64,000 nucleotides of DNA from Actinophytocola sp044466355 (GCF_044466355.1 NZ_JBITMQ010000001.1:496001-560000), one strand, 5' to 3'; counted from the first letter of the stretch, positions 32,104 through 41,235 are shown. Program-made: numbers and translations. The notes: generated by a model not told the origin, from the sequence alone.

Positions 32104-33032
32104 GTGACGACCTGCCCCGCCCACGACAGACCGCCGCCGAACCCGAACAGCAGGGCCTTCGCGCCCGGCCGGATCTCGTTGCGTGCCAACAGTTTCGACA
32201 GCGCGATGGGGATGGAGGCGGCGGAGGTGTTGCCGGACTCGACGACGTCGGTCGCCACCACCACGTCCGGCACGTCCAGCCGAGCCGCGATGGCCTCGAT
32301 GATCCGCAGGTTGGCCTGGTGGGTGACGATCGCGCCGAGATCGCGTGGTGCGATCCCCGCCCGCTCACACGTCTGCCGCGCGAGCGGCGCCAGGGTCGTG
32401 GTGGCCCAGCGGAACACGGTCTGCCCGTCCTGCGCGAACATGGGGTGCCAGTCGCCGAGGATGCGGACGGCGTTGCCCAGCGTGGGGTCGGACCCCCAGA
32501 CGACCGGCCCCACGTGCTCTTCCGGGCTGGCCGAGAGCACCGCCGCTCCGGCGCCGTCGCCGAGCAGCACGCACGTCGACCGGTCGGTCCAGTCGGTGAT
32601 GTCGCTCATCTTCTCGGCGCCGATCACGAGCGCGTGCCGGGCGGCGCCCGCGCGGATGGCGTGGTCGGCGGTGGCGAGGACCGTGCAGAACCCCGCGCAG
32701 GCGTTGTTGACGTCGAACGCGGCGGCGGCCGGGATCCCGAGCCGCCCGGCGACCTGCGCGGCGATGCTCGGAGAGCGGTCGATCGCCGTACAGGTGGCGA
32801 CCTGCACCAGGCCGATGTCGGCGGGCGCGATCCCCGCCGTGGCCAGTGCCTTGTCCGCGGCGGCCGCCGCGAGGTCGGTGACGGTCTCGTCGCGTGCGAT
32901 GTGGCGGGTCGCGATGCCGGTGCGCCTGCGGATCCACTCGTCGCTGGTGTCGACCGTGTGGGCGAGGTCGTCGTTGGTGAGGACGTGGCTGGGCTGGTGG
33001 TGGCCCATGGCGGCGATGCGCGATCCCGGCAC
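32094..33032 (-). CDS. 3-oxoacyl-ACP synthase III-like enzyme (FabH family)
   Basis: A 312-residue condensing enzyme. The Cys-His-Asn triad is seen in NNACAGFC, THQANLRI and ESGNTSAAS. It uses an acyl-CoA to start or extend a fatty or polyketide chain. The GTG at 33032 follows AAAGGAG at the right distance and gives the start VPGSRIAAMGHHQPS; the frame is open for 12 more codons through the operator region, which I reject. It is divergent from a TetR gene and overlaps the PlsC-like gene. Confidence 0.92.
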   Translation of the reverse strand: MPGSRIAAMGHHQPSHVLTNDDLAHTVDTSDEWIRRRTGIATRHIARDETVTDLAAAAADKALATAGIAPADIGLVQVATCTAIDRSPSIAAQVAGRLGIPAAAAFDVNNACAGFCTVLATADHAIRAGAARHALVIGAEKMSDITDWTDRSTCVLLGDGAGAAVLSASPEEHVGPVVWGSDPTLGNAVRILGDWHPMFAQDGQTVFRWATTTLAPLARQTCERAGIAPRDLGAIVTHQANLRIIEAIAARLDVPDVVVATDVVESGNTSAASIPIALSKLLARNEIRPGAKALLFGFGGGLSWAGQVVTCS

Positions 33033-33049
33033 TGGTGCTCCTTTAGCGT

Positions 33050-33061
33050 CCGAACGTTCGG
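33050..33061. promoter_or_regulatory. Perfect 12-bp palindrome between fabH-like and tetR genes
   Basis: CCGAACGTTCGG is its own reverse complement, centred in the 53-base gap between the divergent genes and next to the TACAGT -10 box of the TetR gene (33073-33078). It is the likely operator through which the TetR protein controls both directions; this is inferred. Confidence 0.6.
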
Positions 33062-33085
33062 TCGCCAAATGCTACAGTGCCTCCC

Positions 33086-33793
33086 ATGAGTCCGCGACGG
33101 TCAGTTGCCGAGGCCCGCCAGACGAGGGCCGACATCCTGGCGGCCGGGGTGCGCCTGGCGTCCGCGGACGGACTGGAGGGCCTGACGATCGGCAGGCTGG
33201 CGACCGAGCTGCGGATGAGCAAGTCAGGCGTATTGGGACACTTCGGGTCCAAGGAGGAGCTCCAGCTGGCGGTGGTCGACGCGGCGGCGGAGATCTTCGC
33301 CCGCGAGGTCCCGGACCGGGTCCGAGACGTCAGGCCGGGTCTGCAGAAGCTGACCGCGATGTGCGCGGCGTGGGTGTCGTACCTCGAACGCCGGGTCTTC
33401 CCGGGCGGCTGCTTCTTCATGGCGGCCGCGACGGAGTTCGACGACCGGCCGGGGCGCGTCCACGACACGATCGTCGGCCTGACGTCGGTGTGGGACCGGG
33501 ACCTGTACCGCCAGATCCGCACCGCGACGGCCGATGGCGACCTGCCCGCGGACACCGACGCCGACCAAATGGTGTTCGAGGTGTCGGGTGTGATGCTCGG
33601 GTTGAACACCGCGCTGCAACTGCGGCGGGACGCGAGCGCACCCGCCCGCGCGCGAAGGGCGCTGGGGAGACTGCTGGGCCAGCCGATCGCCGCGGTGACG
33701 CTGCTGATGGTGCTGGCCTCCGGCCCCCGGTTCCAGCCTCCCACGAGGCACCGACGGTTCCGGTTCCCCAGACGCCGGTTGTCCACGGCCTGA
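33086..33793 (+). CDS. TetR-family regulator of the fabH-plsC unit
   Basis: A 235-residue protein. The HTH is LTIGRLATELRMSKSGVLGHFGSKEELQ, and the ligand domain contains FPGGCFFMAAATEFDDRPG, typical of the TetR_C_39-like group. A long basic, Arg-rich tail (PPTRHRRFRFPRRR) follows the fold. The ATG at 33086 has TACAGT 7 nt upstream (leaderless). It is divergent from the fabH-like gene with a palindrome between them. The ligand could be an acyl-CoA, judging from the neighbours. Confidence 0.9.
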   Translation: MSPRRSVAEARQTRADILAAGVRLASADGLEGLTIGRLATELRMSKSGVLGHFGSKEELQLAVVDAAAEIFAREVPDRVRDVRPGLQKLTAMCAAWVSYLERRVFPGGCFFMAAATEFDDRPGRVHDTIVGLTSVWDRDLYRQIRTATADGDLPADTDADQMVFEVSGVMLGLNTALQLRRDASAPARARRALGRLLGQPIAAVTLLMVLASGPRFQPPTRHRRFRFPRRRLSTA

Positions 33794-33912
33794 CCGAGCC
33801 CGCCCGGTTGTCCACACGCTCGCCCGGCGGGTCCCACCGCTGTCGGTGCCCGCCGGTAGCGTGGCAACCGGGGGCCGGAGGCCGGACCCCACCGCCGAGG
33901 TAGCGTGACCGC

Positions 33913-34050
33913 GTGGTCAAGCGTGTGCTCGTCGCCCTCTTCACGGTCGCGCTCGTCGGCGCGTGCGGGCCCGACGACGGCTCCGATGGCCCCGACCTCT
34001 CCCGGTTCGCCGTCGTCAGCCCGGCAACGCCGCCAGCAGCCGGTCGATAG
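33913..34050 (+). CDS. Small 45-residue lipoprotein
   Basis: A short frame beginning at GTG with a complete lipoprotein signal, MVKRVLVALFTVALVGAC, then an acidic stretch GPDDGSDGPDLSRF and a Pro/Ala tail. TAGCGT ends 6 nt before the start codon, the leaderless pattern of this window. The lipobox (LVGAC) and basic start make it believable in spite of its length. The 3' end overlaps the convergent exonuclease gene by 35 bases. It may be truncated, since most lipoproteins of this type are longer. Role unknown. Confidence 0.55.
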   Translation: MVKRVLVALFTVALVGACGPDDGSDGPDLSRFAVVSPATPPAAGR

Positions 34051-34948
34051 ACGCGCCCAGGTCCCACTTCTCCTGCAGTTCGCGGACCCGGGCCAGATCC
34101 CGCGGTGACGACGGCACCCGATCGTCGCGGTCCTGCACGACCTCCGCGTCCAACGCCACCCGCACCACGACCGGCGCGGCCGCGACGTACTCCGCCGCGT
34201 CCGCCAACGCCGTCCGCACCCGCAGGGGCACGTCGCTCGGCGTGGCCGCCGCCGCGGTGAGCAGGCCCGCCAGCGAACCGTACTTGGTCATCAGGCGGGC
34301 GGCGGTCTTCTCGCCGATGCCCGCGACACCCGGCAGGCCGTCCGACGGATCTCCGCGCAGCAGAGCCATGTCCGCGTACGCGATGCCCGTGTTCTCCGCG
34401 GGCAGCGCGTACTTCTCCGCCAGCTCACGAGGCCCGAGGACCTCCGCCTTCGCCCAGCCCCGGCCGACGTACACGACGCTGGCCGGCGTCGGCTCGTGGC
34501 GGATCACCTGGAACAGGTCGCGGTCACCGGTCACGACCTCGACCGGGTCGGCGGACTCGCGGTGCACGAGCGTGCCGATCACGTCGTCTGCCTCGTAGCC
34601 GTCCGCCTCGGCCACCGCGAAACCGAACGCGTCCAGCACGTCCAGGATGATCGGGACCTGGGGCGTCAGCGTGTCCGGCACCTCCTCGACGTTGTTCACC
34701 GGGTCGGCGACGCGATGCGTCTTGTACGTCGGCAGCGCGTCGACCCGGAACGCCGGGCGCCAGTCCGCGTCCATGCACGCCACCAGCCGGGACGGGCGGC
34801 GGTCGGTGAGGATCCGCGCGATCGTGTCCGTGAACCCGCGCACGGCGTTCACCACCGTGCCGTCCGGCGCGGTCATCGAGTCGGGCAGCGCGTAGTAGGA
34901 CCGGAAGTACAGGCTCGCCGAGTCCAGCAGTACGAGTGGGCCAGTCAC
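34016..34948 (-). CDS. 5'-3' exonuclease (PolI N-terminal domain-like)
   Basis: A 310-residue flap/5' nuclease. Metal-binding acidic residues are in LLDSASLYFRSYYA, ACMDADWRPAFR, EADGYEADDVIGTL and VVTGDRDLFQV, and the helix-hairpin-helix DNA-binding motif is GLPGVAGIGEKTAARLM. It removes RNA primers or flaps. An ortholog (Rv2090) lies at the same place relative to helY and pepE in M. tuberculosis. Confidence 0.94.
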   Translation of the reverse strand: MTGPLVLLDSASLYFRSYYALPDSMTAPDGTVVNAVRGFTDTIARILTDRRPSRLVACMDADWRPAFRVDALPTYKTHRVADPVNNVEEVPDTLTPQVPIILDVLDAFGFAVAEADGYEADDVIGTLVHRESADPVEVVTGDRDLFQVIRHEPTPASVVYVGRGWAKAEVLGPRELAEKYALPAENTGIAYADMALLRGDPSDGLPGVAGIGEKTAARLMTKYGSLAGLLTAAAATPSDVPLRVRTALADAAEYVAAAPVVVRVALDAEVVQDRDDRVPSSPRDLARVRELQEKWDLGASIDRLLAALPG

Positions 34949-34992
34949 GGGGTCAGCCTGCCATGCCCGCGCCGAGGGGCAGAATCACCCGC

Positions 34993-37900
34993 GTGCGTGT
35001 CGCGATGCTCGGCCCCCTCACCGTGCTGGCCGGAGACGGATCACCGGTGCCGGTCACCGGTGCCCGCCTGCGCACGCTCCTGATCCTCCTCGCACTCGAC
35101 GCGGGCCGGGTCGTGTCCACCAGCAGGCTGGTCGACGGTGTCTGGGGCGACGAGCCACCCGCCGAGGCCGCGAACGCCTTGCAGGCACTCGTGTCCCGGC
35201 TGCGCCGCACCGGCCTCACCGTCGAGTCCCGGCCCACCGGCTACGTCCTCGCGCTCGACCCCGACGAGGTCGACGTCCACCGCTTCGAACGACTCGCGAG
35301 CCAGGGCGGGACCACCGACGCACTCGCACTGTGGCGCGGTCCGGCGCTCGCCGACGCCGCCACCGCCGCGTTCGCGCAAGCGCCGATCGCGCGCCTGACC
35401 GAACTGCGGCTCGCCGCGCTCGGCGACCGGATCGAGGCCGACCTCGCGGACGGCGGCGCCGACCTCGTGCCGGAGCTCGAGTCGCTCGTCGCCGAACACC
35501 CGCTGCGGGAACGGTTCGCCGGGCTGCTCATGCGCGCGCTCGCGAACGCGGGCCGCACCGCGGCCGCGCTCGCCGTGTTCGCCCGCGTCCGGGACACGCT
35601 CGCCGACCAGCTCGGCGCCGACCCGTCCGCCGAGCTGACCGCGCTGCACGGCGAACTCCTCCGCACGCCCGTCACGCACGACGACCGGAGGAGGACCAAC
35701 CTCCGCGCCGGGCTCACCAGCTTCGTCGGCCGTGACGACGAACTCGCGACCGTGACCGCCATGGTCGGCGAGTCGCGGCTCGTCACGCTCACCGGGCCGG
35801 GCGGCTCCGGCAAGACCCGGCTCGCCACCGAGGTCGGCCACGGGCTGGTCGGCGGACAACCCGACGGCGTGTGGTTCGTCGAGCTGGCGCCCGTCGGCGA
35901 TGGCGGGGACGTGCCGCAGACCGTGCTCACCGCCCTCGGCCTCCGCGGGTTGCCCGCGGTCGTCGGCGCGGCGAGCCGCGGCAGGCCAGAGCCGGCCGAC
36001 AGCCCCATCGAACGGCTCGCCGCCGCACTGTCCACCCGGTCGTCGCTGCTGGTCCTGGACAACTGCGAGCACCTCGTCGCCGCCGTCGCCGCGGTCGTGG
36101 ACCGGCTGCTCGGCGACTGCCCGCGACTGCACGTCCTCGCCACCAGCCGCGAACCGCTCGGCATCACCGGCGAGACGCTCTGGCCGGTCGCGCCGCTCGC
36201 GCTGCCGCCCGCCGACACCGACCCGGCCGACGCGCTCGGCTACCCGGCCGTGCGGCTGCTCGCCGAACGCGCTCGCGCGGTCCGGCCCGGGTTCACCGTC
36301 GACGCACCGCTGATGGTGCGGGTCTGCCGCGCGCTCGACGGCATGCCGCTCGCCATCGAGCTGGCCGCGGCACGGCTGCGCACGATGTCCCTCGACCAGC
36401 TGGCCACCCGCCTCGACGACCGCTTCCGCCTCCTCACCGGCGGCAGCAGGATGGCCCTGCCCCGGCACCAGACACTGCGCGCGGTCGTCGACTGGAGCTG
36501 GGACCTGCTGGACGACGACGAGCGCACGCTGCTGCGCAGGCTGTCGATCTTCTCCGGCGGAGCCACCCTCGAGGCCGCCGAGCAGGTGTGCGCCGGTCCC
36601 GACCTGCCCGCCGACCGCGTGCTCGACCTGCTCACCGCCCTCGTGGACAAGTCACTCGTATCGCTTGCCGGTGACCGGTACCGGCTCCTGGAGACGATCA
36701 AGGCGTACGGCCGGGAGCGGCTGGCCGAGGCGGGGGAGTCCGACCGGGTGCGGGACGCGTTCGTCGCGTGGTTCACCCGGCTCGCCGAGGTCGCGGAGCC
36801 GCACCTGCGCCGCGCCGAGCAGCTCGAGTGGATGCGCAGGCTCGAAGGTGACCACGACAACCTGCACGCCGCCGTGCGCGCCGCGATCGCGGCGGACTCG
36901 GCCGCCATGGCGGCACGCCTGGTCAACAGCGTCGGCTGGTACTGGTGGCTGTCCGGGAACAAGACCGAGGGCGCCGAGCTGTCCGCGGACGTGGTGGCCA
37001 TGTCGGGCGAGGTGCCGCCCAGGGAGCGCGCGCTCTCGCTCGGCCTGGCCGCGCTGCTCGCGATCGACGGCTCGTTCGACCACGAGAGCGCGGCCGCGTG
37101 GTTCCGTCAGGCGGTCGAGCTGGCGGCCGAGAACACCGACGACCACCCGCTGCTGCGACTGATCGTGGTGCTCGACGAGATGATGATCTCCTATGGTGCG
37201 CCCAGTGTGGCGGTGAACCGGCACCTGGCCGACGTCATCGAGAACGGGGGCGACCCGTGGGCCGCCGGGTGCGCGCTGGCGATCCGCGCGCACACCTACC
37301 TCAACGCCGGGCTGCGGCACGAGGACTCCGAGGCGGACTTCCGTGCGGCGCTGGCCGCGTTCCGCTCGGTCGGTGAACGGTGGGGGATGTCGTTCACCCT
37401 GTGCTCGCTCGCCGACCTGGTCGCGTGGCGAGGAGACTTCGCGACCGCGATCTCCTACTACGAGGAGGCGAACGGGCTGTTCGCCGAACTGGTCACCAAC
37501 GAGGACCTGGTCCGCTACCGGCTGAGCCTCGCGTCGCTGTACGTCAACCTCGGCGAGGACGACCGCGCGGCGGCGGCGCTCGTGGCGGCCGAACGCGACG
37601 CCGAGCGCGGCGGCCTGCCGGAGGGGTTCGCCGGGGTCGCGCACGCCCGCGCCGACTTCGCCCGTCTCGCGGGCGACCTCACCGAGGCCCGCGGACAGCT
37701 CGACCGCGTGCGGGAGCTTGCGCGGCAGGCCCGGTCGCGGGTCGGGGTGGCGCCGCAGTTCTACTCGCTCATCGAGACGTCGTTCGGCTACTACGCCACT
37801 GCCGTCGGCGACCTGGACACCGCCGCGGCCCACCACGCGCGGGCGCTGGAGCTGGCCATCGGCAGCAACGACGCGCCGGTCATCGCGACCGTGCTGGTCG

Positions 37901-38139
37901 GCGCCGCGGACCTGACCCTGCGCCGGGGCGAGCCGCGCCGGGCCGCGGTGCTGCTCGGCGCGAGCGAGGGAGTGCGCGGCACCAAGGACCTCTCCCAGCT
38001 GGACTACGTGCGGGTCGACGCCGCGGTCCGCGCGGCACTCGACGACGACGACTTCGTCGCGTGCTACGCCGAGGGCCGTGCGACGACCAGGGAGACCGTG
38101 CGCGACCTCGTCGGGCACCCGAACGGCGTGAACGGGTGA
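34993..38139 (+). CDS. AfsR/SARP-like regulator with BTAD, NTPase and TPR-like domains
   Basis: A 1048-residue regulator. It has an OmpR-type winged HTH (~1-85), a BTAD domain (~90-225), an NB-ARC-like ATPase with P-loop GPGGSGKT (268-275) and LLVLDNCEHLV as Walker B, then a winged-helix and a long helical-repeat region. Such proteins activate secondary metabolite or stress genes after nucleotide-dependent assembly. The GTG at 34993 has CAGAAT 7 nt upstream. It is convergent with an ABC exporter, with a strong two-way terminator between them; no biosynthetic cluster is adjacent. Confidence 0.92.
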   Translation: MRVAMLGPLTVLAGDGSPVPVTGARLRTLLILLALDAGRVVSTSRLVDGVWGDEPPAEAANALQALVSRLRRTGLTVESRPTGYVLALDPDEVDVHRFERLASQGGTTDALALWRGPALADAATAAFAQAPIARLTELRLAALGDRIEADLADGGADLVPELESLVAEHPLRERFAGLLMRALANAGRTAAALAVFARVRDTLADQLGADPSAELTALHGELLRTPVTHDDRRRTNLRAGLTSFVGRDDELATVTAMVGESRLVTLTGPGGSGKTRLATEVGHGLVGGQPDGVWFVELAPVGDGGDVPQTVLTALGLRGLPAVVGAASRGRPEPADSPIERLAAALSTRSSLLVLDNCEHLVAAVAAVVDRLLGDCPRLHVLATSREPLGITGETLWPVAPLALPPADTDPADALGYPAVRLLAERARAVRPGFTVDAPLMVRVCRALDGMPLAIELAAARLRTMSLDQLATRLDDRFRLLTGGSRMALPRHQTLRAVVDWSWDLLDDDERTLLRRLSIFSGGATLEAAEQVCAGPDLPADRVLDLLTALVDKSLVSLAGDRYRLLETIKAYGRERLAEAGESDRVRDAFVAWFTRLAEVAEPHLRRAEQLEWMRRLEGDHDNLHAAVRAAIAADSAAMAARLVNSVGWYWWLSGNKTEGAELSADVVAMSGEVPPRERALSLGLAALLAIDGSFDHESAAAWFRQAVELAAENTDDHPLLRLIVVLDEMMISYGAPSVAVNRHLADVIENGGDPWAAGCALAIRAHTYLNAGLRHEDSEADFRAALAAFRSVGERWGMSFTLCSLADLVAWRGDFATAISYYEEANGLFAELVTNEDLVRYRLSLASLYVNLGEDDRAAAALVAAERDAERGGLPEGFAGVAHARADFARLAGDLTEARGQLDRVRELARQARSRVGVAPQFYSLIETSFGYYATAVGDLDTAAAHHARALELAIGSNDAPVIATVLVGAADLTLRRGEPRRAAVLLGASEGVRGTKDLSQLDYVRVDAAVRAALDDDDFVACYAEGRATTRETVRDLVGHPNGVNG

Positions 38140-38167
38140 CAGGTCAGCTGACCCGTCACCCGTTCAC
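38128..38167. terminator. Nested palindrome between convergent genes
   Basis: Outer arms GTGAACGGGTGAC (38128-38140) and GTCACCCGTTCAC (38155-38167) are exact complements, and the segment between contains the palindrome GGTCAGCTGACC. It spans the regulator's stop codon and ends 5 bases before the stop of the ABC permease, serving both strands. Confidence 0.85.
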
Positions 38168-38171
38168 CCCG

Positions 38172-38972
38172 TCAGACCCGCTTGCGGAAGGCACGCACCG
38201 CGAGCGGCGCGAACACCACCAGGACGCCCGCCGCCCACAGCAGCGCCCCGCTCACCGGTCCGGCGACCGGGCCGCTGACCAGCAGGCCGCGCATCCCGTC
38301 GGCCAGGACCGTCACCGGGTTCACGTCCACCCAGCCCTGCAGCCAGCCGGGCATCGTGCCGGTGGGCACGAACGCGTTGGACACGAACGTCAGCGGGAAC
38401 ATCACGGCGAACCCGAAGACCATCACCCGGTCCGGCTCGCTCACGAGCACGCCGACCAGCACCGAGATCCACGAGAACGCGACCGCGAAGGCGAGCAGCA
38501 GGCCGAACGCGCCGAGCACGCCGAGGAACCCGTTGTCGCCGACCCGGAAACCCATGAGCGCGCCGAGTCCGAGCAGCAGCGCCATCGCCCACGCCTGCTT
38601 CACGGTGTCCGCCACGATCCGCCCGGTGAGCGGCGCCCACCGGGCGATCGGCAGCGAACGCAGCCGGTCGAACACGCCCTTCGTCAGGTCGTTGTTCAGG
38701 CCGAGCCCGGTGTTCATGGTGCCGAACAACGCGTTCTGCACGATGATCCCGGGCAGCGCGAAGGTCAGGTAGTCGCCGGTCGAGCCGGCGATCGCGCCGC
38801 CGAACACGTACGTGAACAGCAGCAGGAACATGATCGGCTGGATGCTGAAGTCGATCAGCTCCATGGGGTTGTGCTTGATCTGCACCAGCGTGCGCCACGA
38901 CAGCGACACGCTCTGGCGGAGACCTTCCGCCGGCCGCACCCTCGGCGGCAGAGCGACGACGGCGGCGGTCAT
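38172..38972 (-). CDS. ABC-2 type exporter permease (DrrB-like)
   Basis: A 266-residue permease with six membrane helices and the ABC-2 layout of daunorubicin-resistance DrrB. The cytoplasmic N-terminus is followed by IQPIMFLLLFTYVFGGAIAG, and the inner loop is DLTKGVFDRLRSLPIARW. The pair probably exports a drug or lipid. The start overlaps the ATPase gene by 4 bases. No self-resistance target or biosynthetic genes are close by, so the substrate is open. Confidence 0.92.
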   Translation of the reverse strand: MTAAVVALPPRVRPAEGLRQSVSLSWRTLVQIKHNPMELIDFSIQPIMFLLLFTYVFGGAIAGSTGDYLTFALPGIIVQNALFGTMNTGLGLNNDLTKGVFDRLRSLPIARWAPLTGRIVADTVKQAWAMALLLGLGALMGFRVGDNGFLGVLGAFGLLLAFAVAFSWISVLVGVLVSEPDRVMVFGFAVMFPLTFVSNAFVPTGTMPGWLQGWVDVNPVTVLADGMRGLLVSGPVAGPVSGALLWAAGVLVVFAPLAVRAFRKRV

Positions 38973-39940
38973 GCCGGGGTCCTTTCCAGGTCAGGTGTAT
39001 CGGTGCTCTCCTCCGCGCGGTGCCCGGTGAGGCTCAGGAACACCTCGTCCAGGCTCGCGTCCCGCAGCGCCAGCTCGGCCACGGTCACCCGGGCGTCGTC
39101 GAGCCTGCGGACCACGGCGGGCAGCAGCGCCGGATCGGTGACGGTGGCCGTCACGGTCGTGTCCTCGACCGCCGGCACCACCCCGGTCAGCTCCCGCACG
39201 ATCGCGGTCACGACCGGCAGGTGGGCGGGCTCCGACGGGCGCACCACGAGCGGCTGCGCGCCGGTGCGCGCCTTCAGCTCGGCGGGCGTGCCGGTGGCGA
39301 TGACCCGGCCGTGGTCGATGACCGCGATCTCGTCCGCCAGCTGGTCGGCCTCGTCCAGGTACTGCGTGGTCAGCAGCACGGTGACGCCGTCGGCGACGAG
39401 GTCGCGCACCATCCGCCACAGACCGAGGCGGCTGCGCGGGTCCAGCCCGGTCGTCGGCTCGTCCAGGAACAGCACGCGCGGCCTGCCGATCAGGCTCGCC
39501 GCCAGGTCCAGCCGCCGCCGCATGCCACCGGAGTACGTCTTCACCGCGCGGCCCGCGGCGTCGCTGAGGTCGAACCGCGTGAGCAGGTCCCCGGCGTTCG
39601 CCTTCGCCTCGGCCCGCGACTGGCCCAGCAGCCTGCCGATGAGCAGGAGGTTCTCGAAACCGGTGAGCATCTCGTCGACCGAGGCGTACTGCCCGGTCAG
39701 CCCGACGAGCTGCCGCACGCGGTGCGCGTCGCGGACGACGTCGTGCCCGCACACGGCCGCGTGCCCGGAGTCTGGGGCGAGCAGGGTGGCGAGAACGCGC
39801 ACGGCGGTCGTCTTGCCCGCGCCGTTCGGGCCCAGGATGCCGAGCACGCTGCCGGTGCGCGCCGCGAGGTCGACGCCCGCGAGCGCCGTCGTCTCACCGA
39901 ACCGCCTGGCCAGCCCTTCGGCCAGCACCGCGTTGTCCAT
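38969..39940 (-). CDS. ABC exporter ATPase (DrrA-like)
   Basis: A 323-residue ATPase with Walker A GPNGAGKTT, signature YSGGMRRRLDLA, Walker B RVLFLDEPTTGLDP and the H-loop replaced by TTQYLDEAD (Gln at the switch position, as is usual for DrrA-like proteins). The C-terminal ~90 residues form the extra domain typical of drug-exporting members. The ATG at 39940 follows a GAGGGGGAACC ribosome site; the frame is open further upstream. It is translated together with the permease. Confidence 0.93.
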   Translation of the reverse strand: MDNAVLAEGLARRFGETTALAGVDLAARTGSVLGILGPNGAGKTTAVRVLATLLAPDSGHAAVCGHDVVRDAHRVRQLVGLTGQYASVDEMLTGFENLLLIGRLLGQSRAEAKANAGDLLTRFDLSDAAGRAVKTYSGGMRRRLDLAASLIGRPRVLFLDEPTTGLDPRSRLGLWRMVRDLVADGVTVLLTTQYLDEADQLADEIAVIDHGRVIATGTPAELKARTGAQPLVVRPSEPAHLPVVTAIVRELTGVVPAVEDTTVTATVTDPALLPAVVRRLDDARVTVAELALRDASLDEVFLSLTGHRAEESTDTPDLERTPA

Positions 39941-40085
39941 CGTGGTTCCCCCTCGGGATGAAATGGCCGGGACGTGGTCCGTCCCGCGGTCGTCGCCGAC
40001 GATGCGCCGGTGCGCTGATATGCGGCTGAGACCGGCCTGACACGGCGCGCACACCGTGCTGAGGCCCGTTTCGCGGGTCGAGGGC

Positions 40086-40091
40086 TAGGCT
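40086..40091 (+). promoter_or_regulatory. -10 box TAGGCT of leaderless peptidase gene
   Basis: TAGGCT ends 7 nt before the ATG of the M24 peptidase, the same box as in front of dop and pafA. The remainder of the 158-base gap to the ABC ATPase gene shows no further gene. Confidence 0.6.
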
Positions 40092-40098
40092 TTCCGAC

Positions 40099-41235
40099 AT
40101 GTCGACCACCGTCTCCGCGATCAACCCCGCGGCACTGTCGAAGCGGCTCGACCGCGCGGCCGCCGCTGCCGCGAGCGCCGGGGTGGCCGCCCTGCTCATG
40201 GCGCCCGGTTCGGACCTGCGGTACCTCCTCGGCGCGAGTGGCAGCTCGTTCGAGCGCCTGACGTGCCTCGTCGTGCCGGCCGACGGCGCGCCGACACTGG
40301 TGGTGCCGAAGCTGGAGGCGCCCGGCTACGACCCCGTGCCGCTTCGCGACCTCGGGATCCAGGTCGCGACGTGGGTCGACGGGGAGGACCCGTACGGGCT
40401 GGTCGCGTCGCTGGTCGGCAACCCCGGGAAGGTGGCGGTCGGCGACGTGATGGTGGCGATGCACGTGCTCGGCCTGCGGTCCGCGCTGCCGGACGCCGAG
40501 CAGGTGCTGGCCGGGTCGATCGTGCGTGAGCTGCGGATGCGCAAGGACGCCGAGGAGATCGCCGAGCTGCGGGCGGCGGGTGCCGCGATCGACCGCGTGC
40601 ACGCCCGCATGGCGGAGTTCCTGCGAGTCGGTCGTACCGAATCCGAGGTCGGCGCGGACATCGCGGCCGCCATCGTCGAGGAGGGCCACACGGTCGCCGA
40701 GTTCGTGATCGTCGGCTCCGGCCCGAACGGCGCGAGCCCGCACCACGGGGTGTCCGACCGGGTGATCGAGGCGGGCGACGTCGTGGTGATCGACATCGGC
40801 GGCCCGGTCCCGTCCGGCTACTGCTCGGACAGCACCCGCACGTACGTCATGGGCGAGCCACGCGATACCGACGTACTGAAGACCTACGCGGTGCTGCAGG
40901 AGGCGCAGCAGGCGGCGGTCGACGCGGTCCGCCCGGGCATCCCGGCGCAGGACGTCGACGCGGCCGCCCGCGACGTGATCGCCGCCGCCGGGTTCGGCGA
41001 GTACTTCATCCACCGCACCGGCCACGGCATCGGGCTCGACGTGCACGAGCACCCGTACATCGTGGGCGGCAACGACCTGCTCCTCGAACCGGGCATGGCG
41101 TTCTCGGTCGAGCCGGGCATCTACCAGGCGGGCCGGTGGGGCGCGCGGATCGAGGACATCGTGGTGGTCACCGAGGACGGCGTCGAGCCGCTCAACACCC
41201 GCCCGCACGACCTCGTGTCGCTGCCCGTCCGATGA
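40099..41235 (+). CDS. M24 metallopeptidase, Xaa-Pro dipeptidase type (PepE/PepQ)
   Basis: A 378-residue cytosolic peptidase with the pita-bread fold. The five metal ligands can be placed in VVIDIGGP (Asp), GYCSDSTRTY (Asp), HRTGHGIGLDVHE (His), FSVEPGIY (Glu) and ARIEDIVVV (Glu). It likely cleaves X-Pro dipeptides. The position downstream of the 5'-3' exonuclease corresponds to pepE (Rv2089c) in M. tuberculosis. The stop overlaps the next regulator by 4 bases. Confidence 0.94.
   Translation: MSTTVSAINPAALSKRLDRAAAAAASAGVAALLMAPGSDLRYLLGASGSSFERLTCLVVPADGAPTLVVPKLEAPGYDPVPLRDLGIQVATWVDGEDPYGLVASLVGNPGKVAVGDVMVAMHVLGLRSALPDAEQVLAGSIVRELRMRKDAEEIAELRAAGAAIDRVHARMAEFLRVGRTESEVGADIAAAIVEEGHTVAEFVIVGSGPNGASPHHGVSDRVIEAGDVVVIDIGGPVPSGYCSDSTRTYVMGEPRDTDVLKTYAVLQEAQQAAVDAVRPGIPAQDVDAAARDVIAAAGFGEYFIHRTGHGIGLDVHEHPYIVGGNDLLLEPGMAFSVEPGIYQAGRWGARIEDIVVVTEDGVEPLNTRPHDLVSLPVR

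Noticed and set aside
29998..32368. Upstream extension of the VWA-like gene frame through the ATPase and PlsC genes
   Set aside because: The extension is a shadow frame of the AAA+ ATPase and PlsC genes; only the part from 29998 has normal protein composition and a coupled start.
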